Part shown: positions 60,545-64,000 of the stretch, piece after piece | How the letters are laid out: each line of letters opens with the position of its first letter | Position numbering within the stretch: position 1 is the first letter of the stretch | NCBI GenBank assembly: GCA_963806395.1 | Contig: CAWDYI010000005.1 | Span: 124,001-188,000 of the forward strand | DNA from: DASSUW01 sp963806395 | GTDB lineage: Bacteria; Actinomycetota; Thermoleophilia; Solirubrobacterales; Solirubrobacteraceae | Length of the DNA: 64,000 bases | Reading direction: 5' to 3' | Notes under the pieces: model-generated | What the model saw: only the letters and a program-made list of their open reading frames with translations | Databases searched by the model: none | Told to the model about the DNA's origin: nothing | Translations under genes and position numbers: made by a program

Positions 60545-60765
60545 GGACCGAGATCGTCATCACGCCGTACCGCGACGGTCCGCTCCTGGTGCGCGGGCCG
60601 GTGCGGCTGGTCGACCAGGAGGGCGAGGAGATCGCCGTCGACCGCGACACGATCGCTCTGTGCCGCTGCGGCAAGTCGCGGCTGCGGCCGTTCTGCGACG
60701 GGACGCACAAGCTCGTGCGCTTCCGCGCGCCGAGCGGCGCCGAGAGTGGGCGCGAGCCAGGCTGA
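60541..60765 (+). CDS. CDGSH iron-sulfur domain protein
   Basis: This 74-aa protein carries the CDGSH signature for a 2Fe-2S cluster: ALCRCGKSRLRPFCDGTHKLVRF, with the three Cys and one His ligands. Such small proteins act in redox sensing or electron transfer. ATG 60541 overlaps the aldo/keto reductase stop (ATGA), so the two may work together as a small redox pair. Confidence 0.84.
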   Translation: MRTEIVITPYRDGPLLVRGPVRLVDQEGEEIAVDRDTIALCRCGKSRLRPFCDGTHKLVRFRAPSGAESGREPG

Positions 60766-60817
60766 CCGCGGTGGCGGCGGTCGCCTGACCCGCCGCCGCG
60801 CCAGGTAGGCTGCCGCC

Positions 60818-61678
60818 GTGAAAATCTCCCGCCTGCTCGCCACGCTCGCCCTGCTCGCCACGCTCGCGCTCAGCGCCTGCGGCGAGGACGACGAAGCCCC
60901 CACCAACGAGGCCGCATCCACGCCCGCCGCCCCGTCGTGCGACAAGGCGGATCTCGAGCTCAAGACGGCCGGCCAGCTCACCGTCGGCACCGACAAGCCG
61001 GCGTTCCCGCCGTACTTCGAGGACGACGACCCGACCAACGGGAACGGCTTCGAGAGCGCGGTCGCCTACGGCGTCGCGGGCGAGCTCGGGTTCGAGGAGA
61101 GCGAGGTCAAGTGGACGGTCGTGCCGTTCAACGCCTCCTACAAGCCGGGCTCGAAGGACTTCGACTTCGACATCAACCAGATCTCGATCACGCCGCAGCG
61201 CGCCCGCGCGGTCGACTTCTCGGAGCCGTACTACACGTCGACGCAGGCGGTGATCGCGCAGAAGAAGTCCCCGGCCGCCGGCGCCACGAGCCTCGCCGAC
61301 CTGGCAGACGCGCAGATCGGCGTCCAGATCGGCACCACGAGCCTCGACGCGGTGAGCGCCTCGATCAAGCCGACCCAGCAGCCGAAGGTGTTCGACGACT
61401 CGAACGCCGTCGTGACCGCGCTCAAGCAGGGCCAGGTCGACGCCGCGGTGGTCGACCTGCCGACCGCGCTCTACCTCACCGCCGCTGAGATCCCGAGCGC
61501 CAAGGTCGTCGGGCAGTTCGAGGCGCCCGGCGGGGACGAGTGGGGCATGCTGCTGGAGAAGGACTCCCCGCTGACCGCCTGCGTGAACGAAGCGCTCGCC
61601 AAGCTCGAGTCGGAGGGTGGGCTGGACCAGATCACGCAGCAGTGGATGGGCGACTCGGCCGCGCCTGAACTCAACTGA
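60818..61678 (+). CDS. polar amino acid ABC transporter substrate-binding lipoprotein
   Basis: The 286-aa protein has a lipobox (LALLATLALSACGED), an Ala/Pro linker, and a family 3 solute-binding domain: LTVGTDKPAFPPYFEDDD, FDINQISITPQRARAVDFSEPYY, and DLADAQIGVQIGTTSLD. GTG 60818 lies 6 nt after a TAGGCT box, so the mRNA is likely leaderless. It is the first gene of a complete three-gene importer for amino acids or similar polar solutes. Confidence 0.9.
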   Translation: MKISRLLATLALLATLALSACGEDDEAPTNEAASTPAAPSCDKADLELKTAGQLTVGTDKPAFPPYFEDDDPTNGNGFESAVAYGVAGELGFEESEVKWTVVPFNASYKPGSKDFDFDINQISITPQRARAVDFSEPYYTSTQAVIAQKKSPAAGATSLADLADAQIGVQIGTTSLDAVSASIKPTQQPKVFDDSNAVVTALKQGQVDAAVVDLPTALYLTAAEIPSAKVVGQFEAPGGDEWGMLLEKDSPLTACVNEALAKLESEGGLDQITQQWMGDSAAPELN

Positions 61679-61680
61679 GC

Positions 61681-62502
61681 GTGGTCGAGGCCGGAGTCAG
61701 CCGGCGCGCGATCCGGGCCACGGCCCGGCGCCGGCGCTCGCAGCGCGGCGCCGCCGTGGCCGCGGTGTCGACGGTGGTGGTGATCGGCGGCCTGATCGCG
61801 CTCGTCGTCACCAGCCCCGGCTGGCCGACGGTGAAGGAGACGTTCCTCTCGTGGCCGGTCTTCAAGGCCTCGTTCCCCGACGTGCTGTCGGCGTTCTGGC
61901 TCGACGTGAAGCTGTTCATCGTCGTCGAGCTCGTCGTGCTCGTGCTCGGGCTGGTGATCGCGCTCACCCGCGTCTCGCGCCCGCCCGCGCTGTTCCCGCT
62001 ACGGCTGCTCGCCGTGGTGTACACCGACGTGCTGCGCGGCGTCCCGACGATCCTGCTCGTGTTCCTGGTCGGGTTCGGCCTGCCCGCGCTGGACCTCGCG
62101 GGTGTGCCGGACGACCCCGTGATCCTCGGAGGCGCGGCGCTCGCGCTGTCGTACTCGGCGTACGTGGCGGAGGTGTACCGGGCCGGGATCCGGTCCGTGC
62201 ATCCGAGCCAGCGCGCCGCCGCGCTCGCGATCGGGCTGACCGAGACCCAGGCGCTCCGCCACGTGATCCTGCCGCAGGCGGTCCGGCGCGTGATCCCGCC
62301 GCTGCTGAACGACTTCGTGGCGCTCCAGAAGGACGTGGCGCTGGTCTCGATCCTCGGACCGCTGGAGGCGTTCCGGGTGGCGCAGATCTACGCGTCGTCG
62401 AACTTCAACTACACGCCGCTGCTGGCGGCCGCCTTCCTCTACCTGTGCGTGACCGTGCCGCTCGCCCGGATCGTGGACCGGATGCAGGAGCCGCAGCCGT
62501 GA
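61681..62502 (+). CDS. polar amino acid ABC transporter permease
   Basis: The 273-aa protein has five or six membrane helices and the permease loop EVYRAGIRSVHPSQRAAALAIGLTETQALRHVILPQAVRRVIPPLLNDFVAL, the EAA motif of His/Gln/Glu-type permeases. It begins GTG 61681, two bases after the binding protein stop, and overlaps the ATPase gene by 4 nt (GTGA). An unusually long N-terminal region (about 70 residues) precedes the first conserved helix. Confidence 0.9.
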   Translation: MVEAGVSRRAIRATARRRRSQRGAAVAAVSTVVVIGGLIALVVTSPGWPTVKETFLSWPVFKASFPDVLSAFWLDVKLFIVVELVVLVLGLVIALTRVSRPPALFPLRLLAVVYTDVLRGVPTILLVFLVGFGLPALDLAGVPDDPVILGGAALALSYSAYVAEVYRAGIRSVHPSQRAAALAIGLTETQALRHVILPQAVRRVIPPLLNDFVALQKDVALVSILGPLEAFRVAQIYASSNFNYTPLLAAAFLYLCVTVPLARIVDRMQEPQP

Positions 62503-63239
62503 CCGCCGTGCTGGAGGTCCGCGGCGTCACGAAGGCGTACGGCGACACCGAGGTGCTGCGCGGGATCGACCTGAACGTGAACGAGCACGAGGCCGTCGCG
62601 CTGATCGGCGGCTCGGGCTCGGGCAAGTCGACGCTGCTGCGCTGCGTCGACCTGCTGGAGGAGATCGACGACGGCGACGTCCTGCTCGACGGCGAGGTGA
62701 TCACCGACCCGAGCGTCGATCCGATCGCGGTGCGCCGCCGGCTCGGGATGGTGTTCCAGGCCTACAACCTGTTCCCCCACATGACCGTGCTGGAGAACGT
62801 CGTGCTCGGGCCGGTGCGTGCGCACGGGGCGGCGAGCGAGCAGGCGCGCGACCGCGCGCGCGAATTGCTGGCGCGGTTCGGGCTCGCGGGCCGCGAGGAC
62901 GAGCGTCCGGAGCGATTGTCGGGCGGTCAGCAGCAGCGCGTGGCGATCGTGCGGGCGCTCGCGACGGACCCGCGCGCGCTGCTGCTCGACGAGGTCACGA
63001 GCGCGCTCGACCCCGAGTTGGTCGGCGAGGTGCTGGGCGTGATCCGCGATCTGAAGGCGGACGGCATGACGATGATCATCGCCACGCACGAGATGGGGTT
63101 CGCGCGCGATTTCGCCGACGAGGTGTGCTTCCTGCACGACGGCCGCGTACTCGAGCGAGGCCCGGCCGACCGGGTCCTCAGCGCACCGGAGCAGCCGGAG
63201 ACGCAGCGATTCCTGCGGAGGCTGCTCGAGGCTCGATAG
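62499..63239 (+). CDS. polar amino acid ABC transporter ATP-binding protein
   Basis: The 246-aa ATPase is of the GlnQ/HisP type: Walker A LIGGSGSGKSTLLRC, Q-loop VFQAYNLFPHMTVLENV, signature LSGGQQQRVAIVRAL, Walker B ALLLDEVTSALDPE and the switch His in IIATHEMGFARDF. It completes the importer. Its 3' end overlaps the convergent gene by 62 nt. Confidence 0.92.
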   Translation: MTAVLEVRGVTKAYGDTEVLRGIDLNVNEHEAVALIGGSGSGKSTLLRCVDLLEEIDDGDVLLDGEVITDPSVDPIAVRRRLGMVFQAYNLFPHMTVLENVVLGPVRAHGAASEQARDRARELLARFGLAGREDERPERLSGGQQQRVAIVRALATDPRALLLDEVTSALDPELVGEVLGVIRDLKADGMTMIIATHEMGFARDFADEVCFLHDGRVLERGPADRVLSAPEQPETQRFLRRLLEAR

Positions 63240-64000
63240 GGCAGCGCAGCGAATTGCGGTCGTCGGCCCACGAGTCGAGCAGGTGGCGCGCGAAGCGGCC
63301 CTCGAGCTCGATCAGCACGGCGGCGCCCCAAAGGATGTCCGGCTCGAGCGTCGGGTCCTGGCGGGCGAGGCCGCCGGCGAGGTCGACCGCCGCGATGTTC
63401 TCGTGCACCGCGTCGGCGACGACGTGCTCGTCGTAGAACGCCGTCGCGTCGCCGTCGAAGCCGAGCCGGCGGAGGCCGTTGGCGTAGCGCCGGTTCGGGA
63501 TCGACGACGTCATCTCGAACAGCGCCAGGTGGCCGACGATCGCCCCGCGCAGCCGCCGGTGAAGCCCGAACATCGACATGAGGTTGACGGTTGCGAGGGT
63601 GACGGCAGGAAGGTGGTCAACGTAGGCGCCGTATCGCGAGTCGAGCCCGAGCGCGTCCATCGCGCGGGCGAACAGCGCGGCGTGGATGCGGTCGGGGTCG
63701 CCGCCGCCGTACTCGTCGGCCTGGATCTCGATCATCGCCGCCTTCGGGCCTCCGGTCAGGCGCGGCAGCGCCCACGAGTGCGGATCGGCCTCCTTGAGCT
63801 GGTACGCCGAGCGGTGGGCGACGAACTCCACGTAGTGCTCGAGCGTGCCGTGGCGCTCGAGGTGGCGCGACAGCGAGGGCGCGTCGTCGGCGGCCTCGAT
63901 CGCACGCAGCGCGACGTCCATCGGGGCGCCACCAGTCTCCGGCACCGGCACATCGCGGCGCAGCGCCTCCTCGAACCGGCGCTCGAGCTCGCCCCGCAGC
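63178..64000 (-). CDS. iron-containing redox enzyme family protein (heme oxygenase-like diiron fold), 5' end beyond the window
   Basis: The frame is open to base 64000, so the N-terminus is missing. The visible 274 codons show the heme-oxygenase-like diiron pattern: HLERHGTLEHYVEFVAHRSAYQLKE, MIEIQADEYGGGDPDRIHAALF, LRGAIVGHLALFEMTSS, and FYDEHVVADAVHENIA, with Glu and His ligands spaced as in this family. Members act on lipids, amino acids or heme-like substrates; the substrate is not evident. Its last 62 nt overlap the ATPase gene on the other strand, which may mean the true stop lies differently. Confidence 0.78.
   Translation of the reverse strand, partial: LRGELERRFEEALRRDVPVPETGGAPMDVALRAIEAADDAPSLSRHLERHGTLEHYVEFVAHRSAYQLKEADPHSWALPRLTGGPKAAMIEIQADEYGGGDPDRIHAALFARAMDALGLDSRYGAYVDHLPAVTLATVNLMSMFGLHRRLRGAIVGHLALFEMTSSIPNRRYANGLRRLGFDGDATAFYDEHVVADAVHENIAAVDLAGGLARQDPTLEPDILWGAAVLIELEGRFARHLLDSWADDRNSLRCPIEPRAASAGIAASPAAPVR

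Overview
The window is high-GC DNA (mostly G/C third codon positions) from what is most likely an actinobacterium of the Thermoleophilia/Solirubrobacterales type. This rests on the mix of actinobacterial families (PspAA/PspAB with HtpX, WXG100 proteins, MarP-type protease, UgpC-type ATPase, several Rsb/SigB-like modules, c-di-AMP riboswitches before wall hydrolases) and on many start codons lying only 6-10 nt after a TANNNT -10 box, as expected for leaderless mRNAs. No rRNA, tRNA, CRISPR array, prophage or transposase was seen; the window looks chromosomal.

Layout. 1-4.5 kb: partial beta-carbonic anhydrase, cell-wall-binding-repeat lipoprotein, c-di-AMP riboswitch with an NlpC/P60 hydrolase (frameshifted), pspA-pspAA. 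4-9.7 kb: a two-component system flanked by two genes/operons leading away from it (a secreted protein on one side; a VWA-sortase fusion, a basic secreted protein and a lipoprotein on the other). Both outward promoters carry the same gap-free 51-bp element. 9.7-12.7 kb: pspAB-htpX and a second c-di-AMP riboswitch before an M23 peptidase. 12.7-17.8 kb: lgt-lysA-hom-thrC-thrB operon. 17.9-26.9 kb: L,D-transpeptidase, ParA, FHA protein, small zinc-ribbon protein, SRPBCC protein, lipoprotein, class B PBP, MarP-like protease, topoisomerase III. 27.1-33.6 kb: AddB/AddA-like helicase-nuclease pair. 33.7-37.8 kb: a second two-component system, YihY membrane protein, ANTAR regulator. 37.9-51.1 kb: general stress region with SigB/F-type sigma factors (one broken, one intact), RsbV/RsbW modules, PP2C phosphatase, CsbD, PfpI, ferritin-like and Crp-like proteins. 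51.2-53 kb: group-2 sigma-70 and an SseB-like protein. 53-56 kb: type VII (WXG100) toxin cassette with a restriction-endonuclease-fold toxin and two tandem putative immunity proteins. 56-64 kb: rsgA, another rsbV-rsbW pair, LigD-like ligase, aldo/keto reductase with a CDGSH protein, a polar amino acid ABC transporter and a partial diiron-type oxygenase.

Main themes are envelope biogenesis and stress sensing (c-di-AMP, Psp, PBP, L,D-transpeptidase, hydrolases) and partner-switch control of sigma factors. The most unusual parts are the VWA-sortase locus with its duplicated operator, the type VII toxin cassette, and a palindromic element found in two convergent intergenic gaps.

Caution: seven genes carry frameshifts, about twenty in all. 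Each of those I could place is repaired by removing one base, usually a C or G within a short run. This one-sided pattern points to sequencing insertions more than to gene decay.
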